A stretch of DNA of 64,000 nucleotides from Apostichopus japonicus (taxonomy: Eukaryota > Echinodermata > Holothuroidea > Aspidochirotida > Stichopodidae): contig NC_092576.1 of NCBI RefSeq assembly GCF_037975245.1, forward strand, positions 39,393,611 through 39,457,610, written 5' to 3'. A program made the position numbers and the translations under genes. Every line of letters begins with the position of its first letter. Within the stretch, counting starts at the first letter, position 1. The notes beneath the pieces were generated by a model that worked only from the letters and a program-made list of their open reading frames with translations, was not told where the DNA came from and did not search any database. Positions 1 through 13,021 of this stretch are shown here, piece after piece.

Positions 1-469
1 CTGAAGAAATAAGCAAAAAACAATCCCAATAAAACAAAGAATTTAATTAAATAAGTAATTCTCTCGACAAAAAATAAGCACATGTGTTTATTTTCCCCTT
101 ATCTTATGCATAAGGGAGTTAAATGTAAATGCTTGCGTCAATTGAACAGTTGCTGGCAACTTTTAATGAACCCTGTATATGTTTTTCCTCAAATAAGTCT
201 ACCATGGGGCTTTCCATCCATCGAACTTAAAATGACCTGGAACTCTCATTCTACGCTAGGAAAACGTAAGCAACCATAAATGGTCATGTGACTTCGGAGA
301 TTCCATTCAAAATAATTGTTTTAAGCACCTTAACTAGTATTTTCTAAAACACCTATTTTTGGGGGCTTCGGCCAAACTGACACGGCAGCTCTTCAGGGCC
401 AATGTTAGCCGGCGAGTGAACATACATGGTGACGTTATGAACGTTCATTTCACATATTTAATAACTTAC
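1..469. other. SLC46-like intron, left edge
   Basis: I searched the minus strand for the next transporter exon and found none with both a frame and splice sites. It is treated as intron. Confidence 0.5.
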
Positions 470-601
470 CGATATATACAACGAGAGAGCTTCGCCCGAA
501 TGCTACCATACATAGGCTGCCGATAAACGACCAGATACCGATCTGCGCAACGCCAAGCTCCTCAAAAAAGAGCAGGAAAAATCGACTGCCCAGAATCGTA
601 C
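470..601 (-). CDS. SLC46-like coding exon 2
   Basis: A TTTTCTAG acceptor and a CG|GTAAGT donor bound this 132-bp exon. It continues the frame in phase 1 and encodes two hydrophobic stretches separated by a short polar turn, as expected for consecutive MFS helices. It is open throughout and ends in phase 1. Confidence 0.75.
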
Positions 602-2484
602 CTAGAAAATAAAGATAAAACAAAAGCATGTCAAGTTATCGTGGATTCATGTCAAGTTTATCGAGAACATATACGATATTGTAGCAAGTTTGCCGATTGT
701 TGAGATAAAATGGATTGGTATGGGTGTGATATGGGTGTGACAAGAGGCCAGCGTGTAGGAAGGGTATCAGGGGTGGAGTAGGCATAATCAGATCAAGAAC
801 CGATAGCCGCATGTGCCGATAACCGAATTGAGTAGCATAAGGATCAACTTAAGTAAAAGTCCACTCTCGGAATCGATTTGTTCAATAAGATAGTAATCTG
901 ATGAAAGCACACATAAGTCTAGTCAAATAACGATCGAATTAAGCCACGATCGGTTCAGATGACAGATCTAATCGGATATAAAGTAATATAATGGTATTCA
1001 CTTGAAAGACTTAATGTGTCGATCAATTAAGTTAGCAGTCCACACTATATAGACGGGAGTCATCCTGCCCTGGACGACATAAAAATGTTACAACGCCCTC
1101 CCTAACCAATGGACTCAAGCAGTCGGACTTGGGGAAGGTACTTCGTCTAACTAGCCTCTGTTTACCCAGGTGAGTAAAAAGGGACATATAAGGTGAGTTA
1201 TGAATATAGTTATGTGGTCCGAATAAATGCTGCGTCCAATGGGATGTCCCCCAGGAAACGCGTTGATGTGATACAGGAATGTTGTCACCTGGGAGAGACT
1301 GTTTGAATTGTGCAAAAATTGGTGAATGGGGATGACACGTTAACAGTGCACCGTGGTTTCTGTTGTTGTTAAAGTCGTGTGAGAAGCCGGTGTACACAAG
1401 TGTACACAAGATTGTACACATTTAAATTTACCTATTTTGGGGTTATTATCATTACTTTTATTGATTCCTTACCGAAAGATCCACAGAACAGAGTAAAGGC
1501 AACAAACAACCCAGATCGTATCGACGTCCAGCAGAGAGGCGGGCTGAAGGCGTGAATGATGACGATATTAAGAGATGCGTACAGCACCATCATATGGATA
1601 AGCAGTAAGACTAAAATCAAGAGCGACCTCTTCTGACGTAATCTATCAGAATAGAAGAGAAAATCCAACATGCTGTCTTTATGATCAGATTTCAGTGTCG
1701 TCTGTTCTGTCTTCTCCTCTTCTTCATCGAGTAGAACGAAATATATGTAGAAGACATTGAATACCATGGCACCAAAGACGCACCAATATGGCGGAAGGAA
1801 AGAGGTGTTGGATATCCAGTAACCGATACCGACTTGAGTAAGTCCAGCTCCTAATTCAGATATCACTCCTAGAATAACTAGTCGAATTGTTCTGTCAACA
1901 TTGGTTCGATTATCGGCTAAGAAGGAGTTGCACAGAGACATTAAGGCGGGGAATCCTCCCAGGGTTCCTTGTAAGATCTGCGGAACTATTAAAAAATAGA
2001 GGGAGGTGTTGCAATAAATAGTAGCGAGCCATGTCATGGAGCTAACGAGATATCCAATGTTAGGTATCAGGAGAGCAGCTTTGACTCCAAACATCTTCCC
2101 CCACGAGGCTATGATAGGGGCCACAATCAACGAAGGTAGCATTTCCGCGACATTCAGCCCTAGCAACCAGTAAGCGGTCTGCATTTGGACATGGTTATGT
2201 AAATCTGCCGTCGCCGATATGTTACTTTGACAAGTTTCGTAGTTGAATATTCCTAGTATGTCGGATTGCCCTTCGTAGATGTCTCCGTGGTCGTATGCGA
2301 TCTTATGGACGACATATTCCGCGCGAATTACACCGAGAATGCTATAGGAAATGAAGAAGGTGAAGACAATTGGCTCGATGCTGACTGGCGGCGTCTCATC
2401 GGGGGTTACGTCATCTTCGTACTCCTCGTCTGACGAGATCCACTCAAACCCGTCGTCGAAGACGTTGGAGACCTTCACTGGCAT
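470..2484 (-). CDS. SLC46-family MFS transporter, 5' part (partial gene)
   Basis: Two joined coding exons (2484-1473 and 601-470) give about 381 residues of a major facilitator transporter resembling SLC46 (the proton-coupled folate/solute transporter family), which acts in a plasma or lysosomal membrane. After an unusual acidic N-terminus (residues ~9-30, rich in D and E) comes EPIVFTFFISYSILGV as TM1. Further hydrophobic segments, a long loop with N-glycosylation sequons between TM1 and TM2, and SPPLCW before a late TM helix resemble the SPLCW region of SLC46A3. Splice phases agree (phase 1 at both donors) and the second exon reads TILGSRFFLLFFEELGVAQI. The start is the first ATG of the open frame, preceded by CCACA. 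Later TM helices and the stop lie off the left edge. SLC46 assignment is from recalled family similarity; the substrate is unknown. Confidence 0.8.
602..1472. other. SLC46-like intron 1
   Basis: This is the intron between the two coding exons, with a GTAAGG donor and a TTTTCTAG acceptor on the minus strand. An open frame of 129 codons inside it (1032-1421) shows no recognisable family and is regarded as chance. Confidence 0.6.
1473..2484 (-). CDS. SLC46-like coding exon 1
   Basis: This exon encodes residues 1-337 plus the first base of codon 338. It ends in TTTCG followed by a GTAAGG donor. It is unusually long for a metazoan exon and carries the acidic N-terminus and roughly the first seven membrane segments. 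A possible non-coding 5' exon lies near 2630-2660, where a CT|GTAAGT-like donor is seen on the minus strand; this is weak. Confidence 0.8.
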
Positions 2485-2765
2485 TGTGGTAGGGATGCTA
2501 TAGCAACGACCGTTACGTGGTTAACATTATTCACGGTTGGGCGATTTGCTGGCAGGCTATATTTTGGAGCGTGTAAGGAGATAAAAAGAGAATGATTGTA
2601 AAGTAACTGAGCACCCCAGATATATACTAACTTACAGCAGTCATTCATTGCAGTCCTTTCGACGTTAACTGATCACTTACAATTCAAGGTTACGTCGCTT
2701 AATTATTCGGAATTCATTTGTAACCCAAAATATGCTAGAAAGAAGTAGAAATGGTCAGTTATGTC

Positions 2766-3077
2766 CAGGCGCGTAGCCAGGAATTTGCCATGGGAGGGGC
2801 GAAACTGTAGGCAAACTATCAGAGCCGTAGATACGACATTGCTAGATATCTAAGCGTAGCGCCACCATGATTGACGCGAAGCGTACAAGAAAATTTTGGC
2901 TGAAAATGCCTCCCAGATCGCTTGAAATGGCACTTCCCAGACCTTGTAAGTTGCATCTTAGCATTTTCTCTTTTGAAATTGCTAGCGATATCATAAAAAC
3001 ATTAAAAAAAATTAAAATATGCTCAAGGGGGGCGGCTACCCCCTTCCACCCCCCCCCCACCCTTGGCTACGCGCCTG
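2766..3077. mobile_element. hAT-type MITE with 8-bp target duplication
   Basis: The 312-bp element begins CAGGCGCGTAGCCAGG and ends in its near-perfect inverted complement CTTGGCTACGCGCCTG. It is flanked by the identical 8-mer GTTATGTC at 2758-2765 and 3078-3085. An 8-bp duplication with CAG...CTG ends is the signature of hAT transposons. It has no coding capacity; the two open frames across it run in opposite directions and are not genes. Confidence 0.85.
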
Positions 3078-3085
3078 GTTATGTC

Positions 3086-5600
3086 ACGCTTTGTGCAATA
3101 TAATTAAATTTTCCCCGCTTTCAGAAATGTTTTAGTGACTTAAGCTGAAAGGTGGCATGACCATGGAAAATGTGCTTTCAATGAATTTTATTATATCACT
3201 CCCCGGTTCTTCTTTTGGTTTCCCGAAAGGGAAACACTATGGAGTCCACTTTACCCACCTTGCAAAACTTGTGAGGGGGACCGCGGATTGCAAATTCAGC
3301 AATGACTATAACACTGATCGAAAAGTCGGTAATTACTATTTACGGTTAAATTCGTCCAACAGGGCAACATACAGAAACGCTGTACTCAAAGCCGAAGACT
3401 TCGTTGGAACAAATCCATTGGCCAGAGACGGCAGGCCCTTCATTTCTCAGAAAGGTTTCTATTACTAAACTCTTAAGGTCTGCACTGTTTGTCAATGTTA
3501 GACTAAACAGGTAGAATAAGATTATCAAAGGAACATTAAAATGATTATCATTATTATTATTATGAAATTAGTAAATGTTGATGATATTATGTATTTAACA
3601 TGTCTTTAAATGTTAAAATGTGTTTTGCTTGATCGAGAAATTGTTAACCCCTGTACAATAACCCATGTCCCTGAAGTTTTGGTTAGTATCATTATGTTAA
3701 TAGCGCTAACGTCAGTTAGCTTTTAAATAAATACAAATTAGTGGAAATATATCTATAACGAAAATAACTGCTTGCAAGGCAGAGGACGTATAGGAACACA
3801 CATATTTACATGTATTCTGAAATAAATTTATCATTCGACTCCTCCACAATGTATATTACATGCCAACCTTACGCATGACGAGTAGAACACTGTAACAAAT
3901 TTTACGCGGTACACGTAGGACCCTTGCAATGTCATCAAGTTTATCAGGTCATATATCCTGAGTCTGCGTGCATGCTAAGTTCTTCAATACCGCCCTCATT
4001 ACCTTCCGGGAAACATTCCATACAATAGTTTTCATTCACTGTATCCCATTAATTGAAATAAGTTAAGGTCAATGAAAGTTTACCAACGTTATCTACCTTG
4101 TGGAATATTACTTTCCCTGATGCGTTTAGCATTGTCAAATACTTATCAAATACTGTTTTCCTTCCCCCACGTGAACTATCAGAAGATTGGTTAACATCAA
4201 ACTGAAGCGTTAGACTCAAGCTGGGACGGTAAAACTGATTGGTATTAAAGTAAAATTAAATAAAATCCACCCAATACTAAGCTTAACATGTATCCTAAAG
4301 TTAAATATACCGGATCAATAGAACACGATAATGACTTCCGCTTAAAGTTAATCATTGCTCGTGGAAGGTTTACGTCAAGTTAAGGGCGGATATCTGATAT
4401 CTGCTGGTAGTTCATTGGATTGCTGCAAGGTGCATTCACTCACCAATTGGAGGGTAAAATAGGAATGAGATTGGAGTCCATTCAACACTTGACTATAAGC
4501 GCTCGTGAGCCTACATATCAAATATCTTAAGTACACATGTATATACCAGCAGAATATTGTATCATCTGTATAGAGAATAAGGCAAACTATGACACACAGG
4601 GCCAACGGCTGGTGAAACGGTCATTATGATAACACTTAATGTGCTCGTATTACAGCTGGAGGATTCGAGTTTTCTTCTACGCATTTGCTTTGTCCTTTTT
4701 CTTCCTTGTAAACCACCCCTCCCCCCTACACTCAACTTCCTCTCGCCTTTATATATTTAGTTTTACTCATCACCGGTTTATCAAATATCCACCATCAATT
4801 CGTTAATATACGCATATACGGGGGAGGGGGTGATTTAGACAGAATTTCAGCCTGGATATGTCATGTAGACTTCCAAAATAAAAAGGAAAGGGAAACCAAT
4901 GAGAGTTGGCATTGCTCCATGAATATTCATGTTTTCTTGATATTCACCTATAAAAATACTACTATAAAATAATTATGCTAATTATCTGGAATGCTCCTTG
5001 AAGGCCTGTATAATGACGGCAGCACATTAGTACAGACCTAAATGTTAATGTTTTATTCATCGTTTTAGAAAAGTCTAATAATCCTACTGAAATGATGTTC
5101 GTTTAGCTTTCTAATGAACAACAGAGCATGATCATATATTGACATATACAGGGTTGTCATGTATTGTGAAAATGCTATATTTATAGGCCATAAAACTCTT
5201 AAGAGTTACGGATGACATCTAAATGAACTGAGCTAACGATCTGCGTGTTAGTCTTAGTAGTCCAGTCACTCTTATTGATGAGCCTTAGATGTTAAAAGGT
5301 TAATTCCATTAAAAAAATAACTTTAAAGTGGTATGGAACTATAACTTGGACTAATTGAATTAGTTAAAGGTACACTACTTATCAATAATTGATCCAAATT
5401 GTGATGAAAAAAGTGATGAATTTCTTTACATTTTCGAGTGCCCGGCCTTTCAGAAAGAAATCTTTACTTTAAACCGTATTTCAGGGGGAAAAGACCCAAT
5501 TCGATTAAGACACATGATCTTTTTCAATCGAAGTCTTAAGTTGTTAGTTCCAAATTAAGTCAGTTTTGTGCTAAGATAATGAAAACCTTCTCGTAATTTT
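3086..5600. other. Intergenic, no gene recognised
   Basis: The region is AT-rich with short polypurine and polypyrimidine runs. A 103-codon open frame at 3157-3468 (plus) has no recognised domain, repeat or splice context and is not called. I see no other structure here. Confidence 0.4.
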
Positions 5601-5604
5601 TTTT

Positions 5605-5860
5605 TTTCAAAATAAAATAAAACTGTTAGCAAACTGCTTATCCGCTAAAGAGCCTGTTTAAGAGAATGTGTACAAGTAAGTTGGCCTGACGTTTTGATCC
5701 TAGCAGGATTTTCTTCAGAGGCTGAATGACAAGTAACAGTAACAGAAGGGACAAAAACACACACGAGATACAGACAGGTAAATGAGCATGGTGAATACAA
5801 AGAGATAGATGTAAGAAGATTAGTAGACAATGGATGGAGAGAAGAAACAAACAAACAAAC
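5605..5860 (-). mobile_element. Penelope-like element terminal fragment
   Basis: This segment starts with an A-rich run plus AAACTGTTAGCAAACTGCTT and contains AAGTTGGCCTGACG, a 40-bp hammerhead-like block and then AATGACAAGTAACAG. The same modules recur at 30830-30905, 37488-37600 and 38722-38830. The hammerhead-like block and a Penelope GIY-YIG fragment elsewhere in the window support a Penelope-like origin. Only terminal sequence is present here; no reverse transcriptase is seen. Confidence 0.6.
5683..5722 (-). ncRNA. Hammerhead ribozyme-like motif, decayed
   Basis: Read on the minus strand it has CTGAAGA (the CUGANGA core), then a stem II of type ATCC/GGAT around TGCTA, then AAAACGTC. Flanking GCCT and AGGC can form stem I. 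The conserved GAAA is AAAA here, so the essential G12 is lost and self-cleavage is unlikely. Type I hammerheads with minimal stem III are known at the ends of Penelope-like elements. Confidence 0.6.
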
Positions 5861-5869
5861 AGGGGAAGA

Positions 5870-6450
5870 GGAGAGGTAGGAGTAATGTTTTTGTCACATC
5901 AATTACTAGCGCTTACTGCACTACTGGTGCCGCACTTTCAGAACTTCTATCTGTAATCTTATACTGCATGTTTTTTTCGTCTTATACCTCTCCTGTGACT
6001 GTCGTATGAATTATGTTATGTGTTATCTCTATTTGTTAATGTTTTTATGTCTCTTATACCTCCTAGGAGGATACACATAGAGAGAATAAACCGAAACTGA
6101 AACCGGAGTTTCCCTTCAAGTGAGCTAGTGACTACGCAAGCGCGTTAACAGCCTGTAGGTATACGTAACATCAACTTGACTCAAGTACCGACTCGAGAAT
6201 AACAATCGAATTTACCTTTTTTTCGACGTGTAGTAACAAATGCAGGTAGAAGTAAGAAAACAAGTCATCAACAAGTCTAATAGGTGACGGTATATATTTT
6301 TTTTCAATTTATGTTCCGTTTTGTGTTTCGTGTGTTTTTTTTTGGGGGGGGGGGAGGGGGTAAAGCATCGATGTAATAATGGCGACTACTTGGTTGGGAT
6401 CACTCCGTTTTTTTTTAAATGTTATTACCATCACGTGACAGGAATAAACT
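5870..6450. other. Intergenic, no gene; poly-G tract
   Basis: There is no coding signal. A G-rich run at about 6343-6360 (more than ten consecutive G) follows a T run. The rest is unremarkable AT-rich DNA. Confidence 0.4.
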
Positions 6451-6455
6451 TGTAG

Positions 6456-7092
<637 letters not shown>

Positions 7093-7247
7093 CTATTGTC
7101 AAATATCATTGTCAAAACTCGTGTTTAATTGTTCCTGGAATTACTTATTTACTCCTTTCTTAACAAATTACCGTCTGTTTAGGCTAACAATACTTACTGT
7201 ACGCCGACGATTTCCGTATATTACGGGTAGCTTTATATCGTTTTTAA

Positions 7248-7271
7248 CTCAGCTGAAAGCTTTCAGCTGAG
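7248..7271. repeat. Perfect 24-bp palindrome
   Basis: The half-site CTCAGCTGAAAG is followed directly by its exact reverse complement, centred on AAGCTT. It contains two CAGCTG E-box hexamers. No function is inferred. Confidence 0.8.
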
Positions 7272-9160
7272 CTATAGCGTTCGTGCGGCAATTTTGCCGA
7301 AACTTCTGTCACTGTTTGACACCGTGTTTGATTGGCTGCCATTTCGTAATTTTCCTTTAGTTATAGTGTGAGTGGTTTTATGTGAGTTAAGTTTTCATTC
7401 CTGCGTTTTCATAAATTTGACACACCCACCCACTCACAATGCTCTTTTATTCCTTTGGGTATTCAACGGACATTCTTAAGTACAGATTACTTCGTCAGTT
7501 AGGCGAATATTCCAACTTGTTTCACGTGTCAAGGATACAGCAACAAAGAGATTAGAATAGCATAAGTTAAGCTTTTTTTGAAGAACAATTGCCGCAGATG
7601 ACGTCACAGACCGCCTATTATAATCCACTTCCTGGAGTAGTTAAAGATAAGCCGTACATTGTTTGCCACCAGAAAGCTCCTTTAAACACCTCTTGGCCGA
7701 GTTCAATACCTATGCAAAGCACTGGTATAGGATTTAGGCCAGTTATAGGTACCGGTACGTTATGACGTATTACTGACAGTAAGCGTATCAAGGAGTCAGT
7801 TACTCCGATGCAATACAAAACGCTATGAGTAAAATACATAGTTGTATCGGCCTAAGTGACATTTTCAAAGAAACATTATAAGAATCTAACCGAACAACTT
7901 GTGTTCAATTTTAGCCTTAAAGAAGCATTCTAGATGTTTATCCTGTTTTAAAGGTGAATGAATATCTTGAAAAGCAGAATAGCTATTGAACTATACTACT
8001 AAACTTTTTCTTTAGTGGGCCTGTGTCACATCAAGAATAACATTTTGCCTTAAGTAATCCCTTAACGTGTGTCTTTAAAAATATTATTTCATGTTTCAAC
8101 AAAAAATGTCTAACTTAATTAGCCTCCGTTAATTAAGCTTCGATCACATGTAATATTGTATTGAGTATATATGACTATTACTCGAAAGTATATATTAATA
8201 TTTGTTTTAATTTACACAACAATTAGTCCTCGGCCGCAACTTGCAGAAGCTGCTTTCGTTCAAAACCACTCTTGTCCAAAAAATGTGATTGCGATTGAAA
8301 AAGTTCCATTTGCACCCAGTCGATTCGGAGAAAACTGAGAAGAAGAATAAATTAAATTAATATAAACTCAAAGAAATTGATAAAACAGAATCTTACCTCA
8401 ACTTTGAAAATAAATCCTGTCCGAAAATGTGCTTTTTTTCTATCGTCCCTTTTGGTTTAGGACTCGCGTACCATTAAAAGACACACCCCTATACGTTTGT
8501 CGACTGTATGGTACGTGTTGTCTGTTGAGATGAAAAAACTAATTAGTTACCTACCATCTGCCCGAACTCTTGACTTCCCATCATGCCTTGCGAATATCCA
8601 CGGTGTTAACAAGTACCATCGGTTAGAAATAATCACTAATCCAACCAGCAACTTTTATGTCATTGCCGAATTAAGTCATTTTTGAGTACATGTCGTTAGT
8701 ATTGTCTTTTTTGGCGTATATGTGGGTAAGAGAAATATTAGCATAGGCCGTACCAAAACTGTACACTATTTCAATGAACACCGTAGTAGCCTAGGGTTGC
8801 TATTAAGTAATAGGCATATGTCACGAGGTGCATTTTTTTTTTTTTTTTTTTTTTTTGTTGTCGTGAGGTCGTTACAATAGCCTGCTTGTCACAGACAATT
8901 AACCTGTGATAGAATAGGTTTTTACACACCACCGCGACATTTTCTTTTTCTGCAGTACTGACAGGCAATGGGGTGCTACAGTACCCAATCATATGCGCGA
9001 ATTATATGTACTGAAAATTGTATTGTTCACGCGATGTATTGCATATTCTTACTTATATTCCAATCTATCTTACATTCTGATCAGCTGTTTTATGGAAATG
9101 TTAACGTACAGGCAATATGATTTTTTTTTTTTTAGGTAAAGGCGTGAACACTTTAACGGA
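7272..9160. other. Intergenic, no gene recognised
   Basis: There are no supported exons. It contains a poly-T run of about 24 bases at 8832-8855 and ordinary AT-rich sequence. Confidence 0.4.
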
Positions 9161-9169
9161 AGGACTTAA

Positions 9170-9529
9170 AGGCTGTGAAGACTCTCGCAAAAAGAAACGT
9201 CTTATACCGGTAATCCGACCTAGTTCCGAATGAGGTGTAAGAGAAGTGTTAGACACCACCATCGATCCCAGAAAATACACCAGAGCTTGCTACCGCCGGT
9301 AATTAGACACTAGTGTACAGTCCGTATATACAACTGCGGTCAATACCCACAGCACAGTGTACAAACGATACAGCGAAGGACATCTCAGGTCCAGCTAAAG
9401 ATAACAAGGTTTCACGTTTCATTACTATCTGCATTTTGTAGCGACAAGAGAAAAACTTCACTTGCAAGCAACGGAAAGTTAACTTTTTAAAGATGGCGGC
9501 ACGCTGTTTGGGGCGAGTCTACAATGCAT
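9170..9529 (-). mobile_element. TTAA MITE family A, copy 1
   Basis: The element is bounded by TTAA at 9166-9169 and 9530-9533. It is in the opposite orientation to copies at 29465 and 32470. It has the AGGCTGTGAAGACTC end, the GACACCACCATCGATCCCAG block and the GGACATCTCAGGTCCAGCTA block shared by all six copies. It has no transposase, so it is non-autonomous. TTAA targets are typical of piggyBac; the parent family is inferred. Confidence 0.8.
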
Positions 9530-10147
9530 TTAAGCCGTTTTAAGGATTTTATAAAGGAGGGTGGTTCAGGGGTCGTTATAGGGCAACTCCCTGGGTTCAC
9601 CCCTAGGAAAGAGGAACTGATGTTATGACGTCAATCGATGTATTCTGAGGCATATAAACCATATTATAAATAAAGTCTATAATTGGGTATGGGTTCTGTT
9701 AATAAATACCAAGACTGATTTTTTTAAGTGAGATTTCAAAGGCAGTTCCCGGATGTTCCTCAGATGAGTGATTACGAAGGTAAAAACGTAAGTGATAAAG
9801 ACACAAATATGACAGGAAATATTGTGGATTAGAAATAAAAGTATATTATTATGAAGCCTAATATTCAGAATATAATAATAAAGAGCAGTTCATTAAATTC
9901 CTTTCATAAAACCTGAAGAAATAATCCATTGTTTTCCTTTTTGTAAAGTACACAATCGTATAAGGAAAAAAAAGAATAAAAACAATTAAAAAGAAAAGTT
10001 ATATAGATTATGTTTTAAATTCGTTTAATCTGTTTGATCGTTTTTTTTTCGTACACAATTATTTTAAGAAAGAAAAGTCATGGAACTTGTAAATGGAATG
10101 TGCAATTTTTTTAATGAAACAGGTAAGGTGGGAAGATCTTCTTATGA

Positions 10148-10740
10148 ATTCATACCACTCTATACTGTTCTCCCACATCATGCACTCGTACTGACAGTAT
10201 GAACAGTTACTAACCTTTCTATGATTCTACTGCTAATACTACTTTATACCGTCCTCCCGTATTATGCTTCACAGCACTTGTATACTGACGGTACGAACAG
10301 TTCCTAACCTTTCTCTGATTCTAATGCTAATACCACTCTCTATATTGTTATCTCCTACCATGCTTCAAAGCACTCGAATGAACAGTACGAACAGTTCCTA
10401 AACTTTTTTTCTGATTCCAATGATAACACCACTCTAAGCTGTTCTCCCATATCATGTTTCAAAGCACTTGTACTGACAGTATGAACAGTTCCTAAACTTT
10501 TATCTGATTCTACTGCTAATACCACTTTACTGTTCTCCAATATCATGCTTCACAGCACTTGTATACTGACAGTATGAACAGTTCCTAACCTTTCTCTGAT
10601 TCTAATGCTAATACCACTTTATACTGTTATCTCGTACCATGCTTCAAAGCACTCGAATTGACAGTACGAACAGTTCCTAGCCTTTATCTGATTCTAATGC
10701 TAATACCACTCTATACTGTCCTCACATATTGTGCTTTGAA
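10148..10740. repeat. ~95-bp tandem array
   Basis: About six to seven diverged copies of a unit contain AATACCACT, CTGTTCTCC, CATGCTTCAAAGCACT, TGACAGTATGAACAGTTCCT and CTGATTCTAATGCTAA, at a period of about 90-97 bp. The same unit recurs at 21140-21335 inside an ALDH intron, so it is a dispersed minisatellite family. Confidence 0.85.
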
Positions 10741-11990
10741 CCAGAGCCTCACTGCATGGTTCTGATCTGGTTCAAGTCATAAATTTCTTAGCCATTTTTA
10801 GATGGACAGAAAACTTGATTAAACACAACTACTCTATATGTTATGATGAAAGATATTTAATATGCATGTAAGGATACAACAACTGAAGATACAAACAAAT
10901 GTACCGATATGGATAGCAGTATATATATCAAGGTTTAATAGCACCCAGTATAAACACACACACATACACAGCTGGTTATTAGACTTACTTTAACAACCAT
11001 TATCTTTAAACTGACAAAATCTCAAGAGATTTTGAAAGAGCAACAAATTTCTCTGTTTTATCGAAACATTTTCATTCAAATGTAGCGTCCTGGTATAACT
11101 TTACTATATTAAAACTAACTTAACTTAAACAAATTCTTAGAAGGCTGGTTTAACATGCTGCCAGTGTTTTGTTTGTTTTTGGTTACATTTTTTCAATTTT
11201 TTTTTTTTTATGTATCCTTTTTTCTCTCCTCTTTCTTCACAAACTTCCATCTCTTTGCATTTGAGACCGTACACTTCAAGGGAGTGATTTCAAAATGTCC
11301 ACTTATTCAGTTTCACATTTTATTCTCTTTTAGAGAGAGTGAACTGTCTGAGGGGTCTGACAGATATAATATACAGGGATGACCCTGGGGTAGAAAACAA
11401 TTCACGGAACTTTGCCAAAATTGCGGTATAGGCCCCAGTTTGCTGATGCTACCGTGTGTTAGGATAATAGTTTTTGTCCCCATGCAGGTTGGTTATCCGT
11501 AGGTAATGAAGAACATGCGAACGATGGATCAAATGATACAACGATGTTGTTAGAAATTCACGGAAATTGAGAGGTGTAAATCTCGGAGGTAGAAAAGAAA
11601 TCACGGATATTGCGCAAATTCGCGGAAAAGAAGCTCATGCCTGAATTAACATTCACATCTCAGACATGATATACGTTAACATCGTTCACTTTAATCAAGA
11701 TGTAACAACATCTTCTAAACAAGACTGGTAAAGTTGATATATTCAATAGTTAGAAAATAGCATGTTTTCATTTAAATACTCCCACAATACTAACACAATC
11801 CTTTTTTTCAGAAACAGACTGGCGAAGTTGATACAAAGCTAAGGAAAATTATGACAACTGGACCAATGTGACTACTATCTGTTATGATGAAAGTTATTGA
11901 ATATGCATGTAATGTAACAGTAAAAGGTACACAATGTACATTTGTACGGATAGGAATGCAAAATGATTCAAGGTTGCAATATCACACAGT
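10741..11990. other. Intergenic, no gene recognised
   Basis: The region is AT-rich with a T-rich stretch near 11185-11235. A 75-codon frame at 11155-11382 reflects the T-rich composition and is not called. Confidence 0.4.
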
Positions 11991-11994
11991 ACAT

Positions 11995-12515
11995 TGCCAC
12001 AACTTAATGATAATGATTATCATAAAAATTATAAAAATAATAATGGTAATAATAAAAAATATAAAAATAATAATATTAATGCTAACGACAATAATACAAA
12101 TTATAAAAATAATATGATAATGATAATGAAAATTATAAAAATTATAAAAATAATAATGATAATGACAATCGTAAAAATTATAAAAAATAATAATGGTAAT
12201 CATAACAAATATAAAAATAATAATATTAAAGCTAACGACAATAATAAAAATTATAAAAATAATATGATGATAATGAAAATTATAAAAATTGTAAAAATAA
12301 TAATGATAATGACAATAATACAAATTATAAAAAAATAATGATAAAGATAAAAATAATAAGTCATGATAAAATATGAAATAAAAATAATAATAATAATAAC
12401 ACCAACAATTATAATAATAATAACAGTAATAATAATAATAATAAAAATATTAAAAATAATAATAATAATAATAATAATAAAAATAAAATAAATATAATAA
12501 TAATTCCAGTAATAA
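11995..12515. repeat. (TAA)n / AAATTATAAAAATAATAATG low-complexity array
   Basis: A 500-bp tract is almost wholly built from TAA, AAAATTATA and AATGATAATGAC words. A longer higher-order repeat is visible: the block with GCTAACGACAATAAT occurs twice, near 12079 and 12230. Both strands give long Asn/Ile/Lys frames that are compositional artefacts. Confidence 0.9.
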
Positions 12516-13012
12516 TAATATTGAGGATTATTAAAACGCAAACACATCCACCCATAATGGTACTCAAGGCGCATCACAATATTACCCTGGTCAACGATAA
12601 CCTGTCCAACATTGAGACAATCCATCCACAAGGCAACAGCTAAACAGCGCCCAACTGATCAGAGGGTAGCTTAAAATGTTTACTAATTTAATTTAGTTTA
12701 CTAGCTATAGATAGAGAGAGTGAGGGATGGCTGAAGGGTGGTGACAGATATCGAATGAGAGTTTGAATTTGCCCAATCACTGCCACCGATATGAAATTAT
12801 CATCGTTTACCAAGCAGATATTGAAATATAACAAAATGGCTACCACTAAACTTATGACAAACATAACTATTGAATACTGGTTCATGGATTTATATCATGA
12901 ATAGCTTGATTCTCAATTCCATTTGTAGCAACATAGCCTTGATCGTCATAATTAAACACGTATAATTATTACACTAGATGTGTATGAATTGACTCAGCTC
13001 AATAGCAGGAGA
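12516..13012. other. Intergenic, no gene recognised
   Basis: Unique-looking AT-rich sequence lies between the TAA tract and the second family A MITE. No coding or RNA signal is seen. Confidence 0.4.
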
Positions 13013-13021
13013 ACAGTTTAA

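Noticed and set aside
1032-1421. 129-codon minus-strand frame
   Set aside because: It lies in an SLC46 intron and has no recognisable domain or splice context.
3157-3468. 103-codon plus-strand frame
   Set aside because: No family, no supporting context; could be chance. Would need transcript evidence.
11982-12631. Long Asn/Ile/Lys-rich frames on both strands
   Set aside because: They come from the TAA/AAT low-complexity tract.
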